A stretch of DNA of 64,000 bases from the NCBI GenBank assembly GCA_028283625.1, contig JAPWKG010000008.1:124001-188000 (forward strand), given 5' to 3'. Source of the DNA: Acidobacteriaceae bacterium. GTDB lineage: Bacteria > Acidobacteriota > Terriglobia > Terriglobales > Acidobacteriaceae. The position numbers were made by a program, and so were the translations under genes. Below the pieces are notes generated by a model. That model saw nothing but the letters and a program-made list of their open reading frames with translations, was not told where the DNA came from and did no database searches. This document shows positions 17,501-26,800 of the stretch, in pieces (within the stretch, counting starts at the first letter, position 1; every line of letters begins with the position of its first letter).

Positions 17501-19165
17501 ATTGCCGCGGAGCGGATGGCGGAGGCGCGCCTGCTGTGGCCGGAGGCGGGTTTGCCGGATCTGACGCTGGAGAACGATCGTCCGGCTTCGACGATTACGG
17601 GGACGGAGGATCGTCCGGCGCAGACGCTGGGCGCGCGCGATACGGCGACGCTGGCGGCGGCGCAGGGGTGGCTGCAGTTGCTGGGACCGGTGACGGCGCA
17701 GGAGCTGGGCGCGAAGCTGCAGCTGGCGGCGTCGTCCTTGCAGCAGGCGTTTTTGGCAATGGAGCTGCAGGGGCTGGCGATGCGCGGTGTCTTTGAGCGT
17801 CCGCGGCCCGGTGAGGATGAACCGTATGCGATGGAGTGGTGCGAGCGCAGGATTCTGCAGCGCATTCACCGGCTGACGCTGAAGGGTTTGCGCGAGAGCG
17901 TGGAGCCGGTGACAGCGCAGATGTTTTCTCGCTGGCTGCTGGAGTGGCAGCATGTGGCGCCGGGAGCGCAGCTGGAGGGTGAAGAAGGCGTGCTGGCGGT
18001 GCTGGAGCAGATGGAAGGCTTTGAGGCTCCGGCGGTGGAGTGGGAGCGTTCGATTCTTCCGCGTCGCGTGAAGGACTATGAGCCGCGCTTTCTGGACAAT
18101 CTGTGTCTGGCGGGCGTGGTGGGTTGGGGACGCTTGTCGCCGCATCCGGCGTGGACGGAGGGCGAAGGCGCGGCACCGCGCAGGGTTGTGCCGACGAGTG
18201 CGGCTCCCATTACGTTTTACCTGCGCGAGAGCGCGGAGTGGTTGCCGCAGGCGCTGGAGCAAAAGCGCGTGGACGAGGCGGTGCTGGGCGCGAGCCTGAG
18301 CGCGGAGGCGCAGCAGATGCGCCGGTTGTTGCGAGAGCGTGGAGCGTCGTTTACCGCGGAGCTGCAGCGGGAGAGCGGGCTTGCCAAGCAGGCGGTGCTG
18401 AGTGCGCTGTGGGAGCTGGCGACGGCGGGGGTGGCTTCGGCCGATGGCTTTGACCAGTTGCGCGCGATGATGGACCCGCGCCGGAAGTCAGTGGCCCTTG
18501 CGCAGACGCCGGTTGTGAGTGTGCGCAAGCGCGCTGCGGCGAGGACGACGACGGGACGCTGGTCTCTGCTGTATGACGCGGAGCCGGAGAGTGAGCCCGA
18601 GACCCGTCTGGAGCGGGCGAGCGAAGAGCAGAGAGCGAGGATGATTGCCCGGGCGCGGCGCGAGGAGGCGGCGCTGGAGGCGCAGGCGAGGGTGTTGCTG
18701 TGTCGTTATGGCGTGCTGTTTCGTGACCTGCTGGCGCGGGAGTCGAATGCGCCGAAGTGGAGGGATCTGGTGCCGGTGCTGCGGCGGTTGGAGGCTCGCG
18801 GCGAGGTGCGGGGTGGCCGCTTTGTGACCGGAGCGTTTGGTGAACAGTTTGCCGTGCCGGAGGTGGTAGAGGCGTTACGCGCGGCGCGGCGGCAGCATGG
18901 TGCGCGCGAGGGCGAAGAGGGCATTACGATTGCCGCGTGCGATGCGCTGAATCTGGTGGGGATTGTGGTTCCGGGAGAGCGTGAAGCCGCGGTGCCGGGG
19001 CGTGAGGTGGTGCTGGTGAACGGGTTGCCGCCGGAACGGGTGGCCGAGGCGGTCGCGGTGCTGAAGCCGAAGCGGCGTTCGCGCACGATGGCCGAGGTGG
19101 TCCGTGCGGATGTGGCCCGGGTTGTGCGCGCGGAAGCACAGGCGCAGCCGAGGTTGTTTGGATGA
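14541..19165 (+). pseudogene. lhr: lhr: large DEAD/DEAH helicase (Lhr family), interrupted by two frameshifts
   Basis: About 1540 codons, the normal size for Lhr, in three successive frames. Piece 1 (14541 to about 14980) has the Walker A APTGSGKT at residues 57-64. Piece 2 (about 14981-15290) holds [14 protein letters not shown] and the DEIH box ([13 protein letters not shown]). Piece 3 (about 15291-19165) has the rest of the helicase core (GIDIGHVDLV, QRVGRAGH) and the long Lhr C-terminus. Removing one A of the AAA at 14979-14981 restores LKQPPHIL; removing one base near 15279-15293 restores [12 protein letters not shown]. Lhr proteins are 3'-5' DNA/RNA-DNA helicases in repair. Everything else is intact, so recent mutation or sequencing error are both possible. 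Confidence 0.8.
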
Positions 19166-19367
19166 GTGAAGCGAAGAAGCCAGATGAGCACGCAGCGGTG
19201 CCGGAGTCGCGAGCAGCGTTTGACGCCTTCGAGCTGCTGGAGGGCGATCTGTACTGGGAGAACGGGCTGGTGGTGTTTACCGAGCAGTACCACCTGCGGC
19301 GCGGCTTTTGCTGCAACTCCGACTGCAGGCATTGCCCGTACCGGTAGCCCGGGCGGTGGGTGCGCCT
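19155..19367 (+). repeat. 213-bp direct repeat, copy 1
   Basis: Matches 21338-21550 with an offset of 2183 bp and three substitutions over 213 positions. It covers the last bases of lhr, the complete DUF5522 gene and 20 bases after it. Confidence 0.95.
19162..19347 (+). CDS. DUF5522 family small Cys-rich protein, copy 1
   Basis: A 61-residue protein with the C-terminal signature FCCNSDCRHCPYR, typical of DUF5522; four cysteines and a histidine suggest metal binding. The ATG overlaps the lhr stop (ATGA), and GAGG within the lhr 3' end provides the ribosome binding site. An identical protein is encoded at 21345-21530. This copy is the one in the natural-looking context (coupled to lhr). Function of the family is unknown to me. 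Confidence 0.85.
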   Translation: MSEAKKPDEHAAVPESRAAFDAFELLEGDLYWENGLVVFTEQYHLRRGFCCNSDCRHCPYR

Positions 19368-19485
19368 AGAGAAGGCCGAGTGCATGGCGCAAGGGATCTG
19401 ATCAAAGCGTGGATGGCGGCGATGGGGAAATGCCACGCTCCGCAGAGTGGCGTGCTGCCGTAGGAGAGCGTAGCCGTCACTGTAC

Positions 19486-19531
19486 GCTCTTTTCACGCAG
19501 GATCATGCCCTTCATCCCGCGTGAAAAGAGC
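19486..19531. terminator. 13-bp hairpin between DUF5522 copy 1 and the GH30 gene
   Basis: GCTCTTTTCACGC (19486-19498) pairs exactly with GCGTGAAAAGAGC (19519-19531) around a 20-base loop. It lies between convergent genes and probably terminates one or both; no long T run follows. Confidence 0.55.
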
Positions 19532-19574
19532 CTATGCAAGGGGAACCACGATGGTGGCAATGTGTGCTTTTGCT

Positions 19575-21062
19575 CTAAGGCTCATTGGAAGTTTTCACAA
19601 GGGTTGCCGTAGCGTGCGAGGAGAGTGCGAATCGTACAGATTTCGATGAATCCAGTTGAACGGATACGGTTCTCGTGTCGGTATTGGTGTTGTAGAGAAC
19701 GATCGCGATCGATCCCTCTGGATTCCGAAAAGCCTGTGCCCAGATACCATCGCCGTCCGACGTCTTGAGGCGGCGCGCACCCATGTGGACGAACTTGGAA
19801 AAATGGCCAAGCTCGTAATAGTTGAGAGTCATTTCATAGTGGCCAGAGGCCGGGTCTATCGTTACCAATCCCGTACACCTCTCGCACCCTACGCCCATTT
19901 TGGGGCCACCAGACGGATCCAATGCAAGGTTCCAAAGAACCATGCCGGAGGCGCCGTTCTTGAGTGCCACTAATGTCTTTTCGGTGGTATCACCCGCGAT
20001 GTAACCGCCAGGGCCGGTAGAGCATTCGGTGACATACATCGGACGATCAGGAAGAATCGTCCTCAGCTCAGCAAGCCCCGCAGCGAAAGTATCGATATCT
20101 TGATAACAATGCCAAGCCGTTGCACCCACTAATGGAAGCACTCTGGGATCATGAAATAGCGCCTTCGCATAGGCCGGATCTGCACTACTGGTATCCGCTG
20201 CGAGGATCACGGGATTTAGGTTCGCCTTGTGAAGAGCCGGAGCAAGATTCTCTACGAGAAATCGCGCCTCATCCTCAGGCGCAAGGTACATAGCTGAATA
20301 AGTGGCAGGGTCCTGATTCGGTTCGTTCTGAGCTGAAATGCCCCATATGTGCACGCTCTTTTTCTCATACGCCAGAAGAAACTTCACGAAATAATTTGCC
20401 AACGCCCCATACTGATTTTCAAGGAGCGTAGCGCGCTTGCCAGAGCCAAGCATGGATTGGTTGGTCTTCATCCATGCGGGTGGGCTCCATGGGTTAGCAA
20501 ATAATCGCATCTCCGGATTCATCTTCTGAGCTTCGCGTAATACGGGAAGAATATAAGCATTGTCATGACGTATAGAGAACTCAGGTAAAGCCTGGTCCTG
20601 AACGGTGTCTGCATAGGAGTATGTACTGGTCCGAGTAAAGTCAGACGATCCCATGGGAACCCGCATGAGAGAAAGATGTATCCCTTCTCTACGGTCAAAT
20701 AAGCTCTTCATCAGAACGACGCGACGTTGCTGTGGCAATGCATGAAGCAGCCATGCGGAAGTATCCGTAAACGCAGCTCCAAAACCTTCTATCGTCTGCA
20801 ACTCCTGCGACGTGTTTACCTGTACAAGAGACGCGCCTTCACCCTCTACTTGAAAGTTTTGTTCCTCTGCCAGGTGCTTGGTGAGATCCGGAGTCGTGAC
20901 CCAAAGTCGAAAGTCAGGCGGTTCGGGGGAGTTTGCAGCATGCGGTCCGGAAAGCCGGTATCCGGCAGCGGAAAGTCCAGTAGCAAGACCCAGCAGAGTG
21001 ATTGCTCGCGCGCAGGTGGACGCGATTCGGCCCATAGACGATTGCAACTGGGATATTCCCAT
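19575..21062 (-). CDS. GH30-family glycoside hydrolase, exported
   Basis: A 495-residue protein with an N-terminal hydrophobic export segment (about 18-34) and a full GH30 (glucosylceramidase/endo-1,6-beta-glucanase type) domain: EGFGAAFTD at 92-100, acid/base E247 in SAQNEP, nucleophile E346 in VTECST. A beta-rich C-terminal domain follows. Retaining hydrolysis of beta-glucosidic or related bonds outside the cytoplasm is expected; the exact substrate cannot be read. AGGAGATTC precedes the ATG. The sequence is visibly AT-richer than its neighbours and the gene is bracketed by 213-bp direct repeats, which suggests acquisition. Confidence 0.9.
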   Translation of the reverse strand: MGISQLQSSMGRIASTCARAITLLGLATGLSAAGYRLSGPHAANSPEPPDFRLWVTTPDLTKHLAEEQNFQVEGEGASLVQVNTSQELQTIEGFGAAFTDTSAWLLHALPQQRRVVLMKSLFDRREGIHLSLMRVPMGSSDFTRTSTYSYADTVQDQALPEFSIRHDNAYILPVLREAQKMNPEMRLFANPWSPPAWMKTNQSMLGSGKRATLLENQYGALANYFVKFLLAYEKKSVHIWGISAQNEPNQDPATYSAMYLAPEDEARFLVENLAPALHKANLNPVILAADTSSADPAYAKALFHDPRVLPLVGATAWHCYQDIDTFAAGLAELRTILPDRPMYVTECSTGPGGYIAGDTTEKTLVALKNGASGMVLWNLALDPSGGPKMGVGCERCTGLVTIDPASGHYEMTLNYYELGHFSKFVHMGARRLKTSDGDGIWAQAFRNPEGSIAIVLYNTNTDTRTVSVQLDSSKSVRFALSSHATATLVKTSNEP

Positions 21063-21337
21063 GAATCTCCTGTGTATCTGTTCGACTTATCTTCGTGTGA
21101 AGGGAAGCCCGTAAGTTTTTTCTATCCGCAAAATATTTGCATACCGATCCCATCAGTGCCAAGTTTCCAAAACCTCGGCTACAAAGTTTGAGGCCTTGCT
21201 GGGGAGTTTTATAGCGACTCTCCTGATTGGCATGAAAATGCCCTCTATGGGACTTACGCTCATCGTCAAAAAAACGAATAGCGATGCTGGGCAGAACGAA
21301 GAAATGTCCGAAGCACAAAATGTTCCTTCGCATGGTC

Positions 21338-21550
21338 TGTTTGGATGAGTGAAGCGAAGAAGCCAGATGAGCACGCAGCGGTGCCGGAGTCGCGAGCAGC
21401 GTTTGACGCCTTCGAGCTGCTGGAGGGCGATCTGTACTGGGAGAACGGACTGGTGGTGTTTACCGAGCAGTACCACCTGCGGCGCGGCTTTTGCTGCAAC
21501 TCCGACTGCCGGCATTGCCCGTACCGGTAGCGCGGGCGGTGGGTGCGCCT
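21338..21550 (+). repeat. 213-bp direct repeat, copy 2
   Basis: Copy of 19155-19367 with three substitutions. Two fall inside the 61-codon gene and are both synonymous (GGG/GGA, AGG/CGG); the third is just after the stop codon. Sequence homology ends abruptly on both sides. Confidence 0.95.
21345..21530 (+). CDS. DUF5522 family small Cys-rich protein, copy 2
   Basis: Encodes exactly the same 61 residues as the gene at 19162-19347. Unlike copy 1 it is not preceded by lhr: only TGTTTGG is shared upstream, so the GAGG ribosome binding site of copy 1 is lost and replaced by CATGGTC. It may be poorly translated. The two silent differences from copy 1 suggest either selection on both copies or arrival from a related strain. 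Confidence 0.75.
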   Translation: MSEAKKPDEHAAVPESRAAFDAFELLEGDLYWENGLVVFTEQYHLRRGFCCNSDCRHCPYR

Positions 21551-21582
21551 TCAGGGAGACAACGGGTAGGGACGCTGGAGGT

Positions 21583-21620
21583 CTCTGAGCGGAACAGGGA
21601 GCTGTGCATTCCGCTCAGAG
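21583..21620. terminator. 12-bp hairpin downstream of the VWA gene
   Basis: CTCTGAGCGGAA (21583-21594) pairs with TTCCGCTCAGAG (21609-21620). It lies 40 bases after the VWA stop and 53 bases after the DUF5522 copy 2 stop, between convergent genes. Confidence 0.6.
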
Positions 21621-21659
21621 CACCTGAGTTCGTGGTGCGTCTGGTTGCCGTTGGCCGGG

Positions 21660-23849
21660 CTATGGTTTGGACGCTTCAGCCGGCGGTTTGGAAGCTTCTG
21701 CAGGCGCAGCCGCCGTGGCGGCTGGGGTGATGCGGATGGCCATGCGGGGGAAGCTAAAGCTGCCGCCTGCGTCGTCGATGAGGTTGACCTGGCAGATGTA
21801 GGTGCCGGGTTTGAGCTGCGTGGCGGGGACATCGAACTGGAAGGCGACGGCGTTGCGGTCGCCGATGTTGACGCGGTCGGCGGTGACGACGGGGGTTTCA
21901 TAGACCTTGGCCCCGTTGGACAGGAACTCGATGCTGGTGAGCACGTGGGCGGCGTCGCCTTCGCGGCGGCGGAGGCCGGGTGAGGGAGCGAGCGCGGCGG
22001 CGTTCTTGGGATGGGCCGGGTCGTAGAGCTCGTAGAGGAAGTACAGGTGTTGGTCCTGCCGGACGATGTGGGCGACGTTGGGTACCCACTCGACGCCGTC
22101 ACGCACGAGCAGCGAGGGGTTGTTGCGATCGCTGTTCGGGGTGCGCTGTGTGCTGAGCACGACGGAAGAGAGCTTGACGGGGAGCTTCTTGAGATCCGGT
22201 ACGTTGAGGTCGGTTTCAAAGGAACCCATGTTGCCGGTCTGGTTCTCACGGACGACGAACTTGACGTGATAGTGGCCGGGCGAGAGGACGAAGCCGGTGG
22301 AGTACTGGAGGTTACGGTGCGCGGCCTGCTGGGATTGGTTGACGGCGAGCTTGAGGGTATCGCGGACGTTGCCGAAGTCGACGCCCTTGGCGGAGCCTTC
22401 GCTGGCGGTGACCTGTCCCATGATGTCGAGGGTGGCTTTGTCGGTGTCGCGGGACTGGGTGAAGGGGATGGCTGAGCCGGGGACGATGAGCGAAACCGGG
22501 ATGTAGTAGCGGTTGTCGGCGGTGCGGAAGTAGAGCGCCTGCAGGTACAGCGGGACGTCGGTGGCGGGCAGGTCGGAGCGCATCTGCTCTTTGAGCGCGA
22601 GCTCGCGGTCCTCGGTGCGTTGGTGCTGGAAGTCGGAGGGAGCGTAGTAGCCGGGACGGTACTCGATCCTGAGATCTTTGCGGTTGACGGAGATGGAGAG
22701 GTGGCGGAAGGAGCCGTCTTTGCGCTGGTTGGTGGAGCGGAAGCCGAGGATGTAGTAGGCCTCGGTGTCGTGCTGGACCTGCTGGAAGGCGGGGGAGAAG
22801 TCGTTGGAGTCGAAGAAGGGCTTGCCGCCGGTGTCGATGGAGAGCGTGGAGAGGGTCTCCTGCGACTCGGCTTCGGAGTTGAGCTGCGATTGCATGGACG
22901 AGCCGGTGTAGGCGGCGGTTCCGCGCAGCGATCCGCTGCTGGCGGCTCCTACGGGAGGCAGCGCGCTGAGGCCGCGGGAGTCTACTGCGTAAATGGCGAG
23001 GTTGGCGCGGGCCGCGGCGTTGGTGGCTGCGCGGAGGCTGGCCTGATTTTCGATGCCGTTGCGGGAGAGTCCGCCGGAGAAGTAGAGCATGGACTTGCGT
23101 TGATCGACGCGCTCAAGGCTTTTGGCGATGGTGCGAATGGCGAGCAGCTCGCGGTCGGTGTTGAGGGAGTTGAACTCGGAGTCGTCTGCGGTGAAGGAGC
23201 TTGCGTCGTCTGCGGTGCCGTCGGAGGAGCCGTCGCCGCCGGGGGTGAAGCCTGAGCTGTCGTCGCCGTTGTAGCGGGCAAGAACGCGGAGGATGGCGGC
23301 TTTGTTGTTGGTGAAGTCCAGATCCATGGAGAGGGAGGTGGAGAGGGAGACCATGGCGACGAGGTCGGCGGGCTGCATCTGCTGGTTGACGTAGTGGGTG
23401 GCGGCGTCGACGGCGCGGTCGATGTCGTCGTCCTGCATGGAACTCATGTCAAAGAAGAGGACGATGAGGCGATGGTCTTTGAGCTGCTGGGGCGAGGCGG
23501 CGAAGTCGTTGTTGAGGATGTCCTGGACGGAGCGGCCGGAGGCGGTGCCTTTCTCGTTGAGCTGGGCGGCCTGGTCGACGTTCTGGTAGTCGAAGCTGCT
23601 GATGTGCTGCGGCTTCTTGTCTTCGGTGATGGTGAAGTCGGAGGCGTGGAGGCCTTTGACGACCTCGCCGGTTTTTTTGTCGCGCACGACGACGTTGGTC
23701 AGCACCATGTTGGTGGAGACCTTGAGGGTGTAGCCGGCAGTGGCCTGGGGCGCGGAGGGGGGCGCATCGGGCTGCTGGGCGGGCGCGGAGAGGCAGAGCA
23801 GGCCGGAGAGCGCTGCGGCGGTGAGTCGGGAGTAGAAACGATGCGTCAT
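21660..23849 (-). CDS. VWFA-related acidobacterial domain protein
   Basis: A 729-residue exported protein (signal peptide about 1-24). A Thr/Val-rich segment with VVRDKKTGEVVKGLHASDFTI precedes a von Willebrand A-type domain (about 115-300) beginning RLIVLFFDMSSM, where the metal-site motif DxSxS is degenerate (last Ser is Met). This architecture matches the VWFA-related domain described from Acidobacteria (TIGR03436). A C-terminal half of beta-rich sequence and an Ala/Pro-rich tail follow. It is the last gene of an operon behind a TonB-dependent receptor, 14 bases away, so a cell-surface adhesion or assembly role alongside that receptor is a reasonable inference. Confidence 0.85.
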   Translation of the reverse strand: MTHRFYSRLTAAALSGLLCLSAPAQQPDAPPSAPQATAGYTLKVSTNMVLTNVVVRDKKTGEVVKGLHASDFTITEDKKPQHISSFDYQNVDQAAQLNEKGTASGRSVQDILNNDFAASPQQLKDHRLIVLFFDMSSMQDDDIDRAVDAATHYVNQQMQPADLVAMVSLSTSLSMDLDFTNNKAAILRVLARYNGDDSSGFTPGGDGSSDGTADDASSFTADDSEFNSLNTDRELLAIRTIAKSLERVDQRKSMLYFSGGLSRNGIENQASLRAATNAAARANLAIYAVDSRGLSALPPVGAASSGSLRGTAAYTGSSMQSQLNSEAESQETLSTLSIDTGGKPFFDSNDFSPAFQQVQHDTEAYYILGFRSTNQRKDGSFRHLSISVNRKDLRIEYRPGYYAPSDFQHQRTEDRELALKEQMRSDLPATDVPLYLQALYFRTADNRYYIPVSLIVPGSAIPFTQSRDTDKATLDIMGQVTASEGSAKGVDFGNVRDTLKLAVNQSQQAAHRNLQYSTGFVLSPGHYHVKFVVRENQTGNMGSFETDLNVPDLKKLPVKLSSVVLSTQRTPNSDRNNPSLLVRDGVEWVPNVAHIVRQDQHLYFLYELYDPAHPKNAAALAPSPGLRRREGDAAHVLTSIEFLSNGAKVYETPVVTADRVNIGDRNAVAFQFDVPATQLKPGTYICQVNLIDDAGGSFSFPRMAIRITPAATAAAPAEASKPPAEASKP

Positions 23850-23863
23850 GGGCTCTTCTCGCG

Positions 23864-26800
23864 CTAGAAGCGGTAACGGGCTGTGAAGACGATCTTGCGC
23901 ATGGTGGCGGCGCCGGTGACCTGTCCGAAGGTGGCCGAGTTCACGGTGGTGTTGATTCCGCTGTACTGGACGGTGTTGAAGACGTTGGAGGCGGTCATGC
24001 GGGCTTCGAAGGTGCGGGTGTCGCCCATTTTGACGATGCGCGAGAGGGAGGCGTTGGCGACGAGCTGGCCGGGGCCTTCGATGGAGTAACGCGAGGCCGA
24101 GCCATAGTGTGCCGGGGTGCAGGAGGTGAGGCTTCCGGTGACGGTGCCGGGGCAGGCAAAGGCTGCGGTGTTGAAGAACTCGTTGATGCTTCCGGAGCCG
24201 TTGATGGCCTCAGCGAAGTTGCGGTCGGCGCGCAGGGTGTAGGCACCGCCGCCGGCGATCTGCGAGGCGTTGGCGGTGAAGCTGGGCGTGTAGTACGAAC
24301 CGCTGGTGGCGGTGAGCGAGCCGGAGAAGACGATGCCGTCAAGCGCGGCGGAGAGCAGGCCACCTTTGTTCAGGAAAGCGCGGTTGGGGCCGAAGGGCGG
24401 CTCCCAGACCCAGCCGGCGGTGAGGCTGTGGCGGACGTCGAAGCTGGAGTTGGAGCGCTCGGCGTGGAGGTCGCCGTCGTCCTGAATGGAGGAGGTGGAG
24501 GAGGCGCCGCCGAAGGTGGAGGCGTTGTCGATGGAGTGGGCGTACTGGTAGGTAGCGTTGAGGCCGATGCCGTGGTCGAGCCGCTTGCGGAGATTGACGG
24601 TAAGGGCGTTGAAGGTGGATTCGCCGAGTGAGTCTTCGTAGGTGAAGGCGACGGCGTTGGTGGTGGTGACGGTGTTGAAGTGCTGGTTAGGCGCGCGGAC
24701 GACGTCGAGGTTGTTGCCGTGCGAGCCGTTGTAGCCGAGGTCAAGAAGGATGCCGAGCGGAAGGGTGCGCTGAAGGTCGAAGTTGTAGACCTGTACCATG
24801 CCGAGCCGGTAGTTCGGGTTTACGCCGAAGCTGTTCTGGTAGAGCTTGTTCGAGCAGCCGAAGCCGTCGGCCAGGGTGAGGTTGGCGTTGGAGCATCCGG
24901 TGGCGTTGGAGGCGGTGGCAAGCACGTTGTTCTGCACGGTGGCGTACGGGGGCTGGTAGCTGAGCAGCTTGGCGAAGGTGGCAAACTGCGAGGTGTTGAA
25001 GTTGATGCCGTAGCCGGTGCGGAGCACGGTGTCCTTCATCCAGCCGGGCTTCCAGGCGAGGCCGAAGCGCGGCGAAACCATGGTGCGGTCCGGATGGATG
25101 AGGGTGCTGTTGGGTCCGGCGGCGCAGTTGAGCGTGCCGTTGGCGGTGGTCACCGAGAAGGCGTCCGGAGCAACGCAGCCGATGCTGGTGGTGTAGGTGG
25201 AGACGCCGGTAAGGTTCACGAGCCGGTTGTTCTTTTCGCTGAAGGGCGCGAAGTACTCGTAGCGCACACCGTAGTTGAGGGTGAGGTTGCCGGTTACTCG
25301 GAAGTCGTCCTGCGCGTAGAGGTCGTAGATGTTTTCGCGCAGGTAGATTTTTGCGAGCCCGGCCTGGATCTTGGACTGTTGCGGGAGCCCGAGCAGGAAG
25401 TCGGCAAAGGAGTTGCCGGAGTTGCTGGAGCAGTCGGTGGTGGTGCCCGCGGTGCAGGCCTGATCGGCGGGGCTCTGGGTGTTGTAGCCGGTGAAGACGA
25501 GGGAGCCGAGGGGGTTGGAGCCGCCGAGAGAGTCCTGGTGCTGGCGACGGTAGTCGAAGCCGAAGCGGAAGCTGTGGTGCCGGGGGCGCCAGTTGACGTT
25601 GTCGGAGAAGGAGATGGTCTGCCCGATGGTCTCGCTGGGAGCGGTGTTGCTGAGCGAGGTGAACTGGTTGAGGGTGATGGAGGGCAGGCCGTTGTAGAAG
25701 CCGGGGCGGAAGCCGATGGCGCCGTCGCTGGGGGTAGCGATGCCGGCGGCCGAGGCGGGGTCGGAGGCTGAGTCGGTGAAGTAGTTGCGGGTCTGCGCGT
25801 GGGAGCGGTTCCAGTTCACGTTGGCCGATTCGTTGATGCGCCCGCGGGAGATGTTGTAGCCGAGCCCGACATTGTAGCCGTCGGAGACGGTGGCGCCGCC
25901 GAGCAGCAGAAAGATGTTGCGCTGGTCGGAGGCGGAGTGAGAGTAGGAGCCGTTGGCGTTGATGTTCTGGCGCAGGGATGCGGGCGCGTTGCCGTGCTGG
26001 TGCATCATGGCCCAGGGATCACCGGCGTCCTGGCCGATGTTGCGGACGTAGCGCGCGGAGGCGTTGGCGGAGTTCTGCCCGGCGGTGGTGACGGTCTGAT
26101 AGTTGTAGCGGTTGGTGCCGGTGCCGTCGCAGTTGACGTTGCAGGTGGGGTAGAAGTGGTTGAGCAGATAGAGCGCCTGCGAGGAGAGGCGCGTGGGGTT
26201 GATGGCGTTGGCGCCGTTGTAGTCGAACGGCTGGCCGGTGAGGGGATCGTAGATGGTCTGGTCGCCGGTGAAGTTTCCGGCGCGCTCCGCGGCGGTGGGC
26301 ACGGTGCCGGTGAGGATCTGCGGCGTGGTGTCGCGCTGGCCGGAGAAGTTGCCGAAGACGAATTGCCGGGTGGAGGGCTTGGTGAGGCCGGGCAGGTAGG
26401 GCGAGGTCATGAAGGACGCGCCGAAGCTATTTTTGGTGTAGCCGGGGTTGGTGACCGGGGTGAGGGTGGGGGACCACGGCGCCGAGTCCAGTGCGGCCCA
26501 CTCGCCGGTGTAGTACAGCGAGCCGTGCGGTTGGGCAGGATTGAAGTTGCGGAATCCGCCGGAGCCTCGTCCGCCGAAGCCACCGCGACCGCCACCGAAG
26601 CCACCGGGTCCACCGCCCGGTCCGCCGAAGCCTCCGGGGCCACCCGGACCGCCGCCGATCATGATCATGGGGCCGAGGGTGCCGGCGACGGCAAGGCTAT
26701 CCGGGCTGCGGCCTTCGGCGCGCGCGCGGTCGAGCGATTGTTGGACGCGGTCGTGGATCTCGTCTTCGCTGAAGTTGGAGAGGCCGTTCATTTGCCCGGA

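Noticed and set aside
14906-18262. Long minus-strand frames (568 and 523 codons) antisense to lhr
   Set aside because: Arg/His/Gln-rich translations with no domain; lhr motifs on the plus strand are clear in every piece.
19155-21550. Composite transposon or insertion sequence around the GH30 gene
   Set aside because: The flanking repeats encode DUF5522, with no transposase, terminal inverted repeats or short target duplication.
26560-26665. Short repeated DNA units considered as a CRISPR-like or minisatellite array
   Set aside because: The units keep reading frame and encode a Gly/Pro/Phe linker; there are no regular repeats and spacers.
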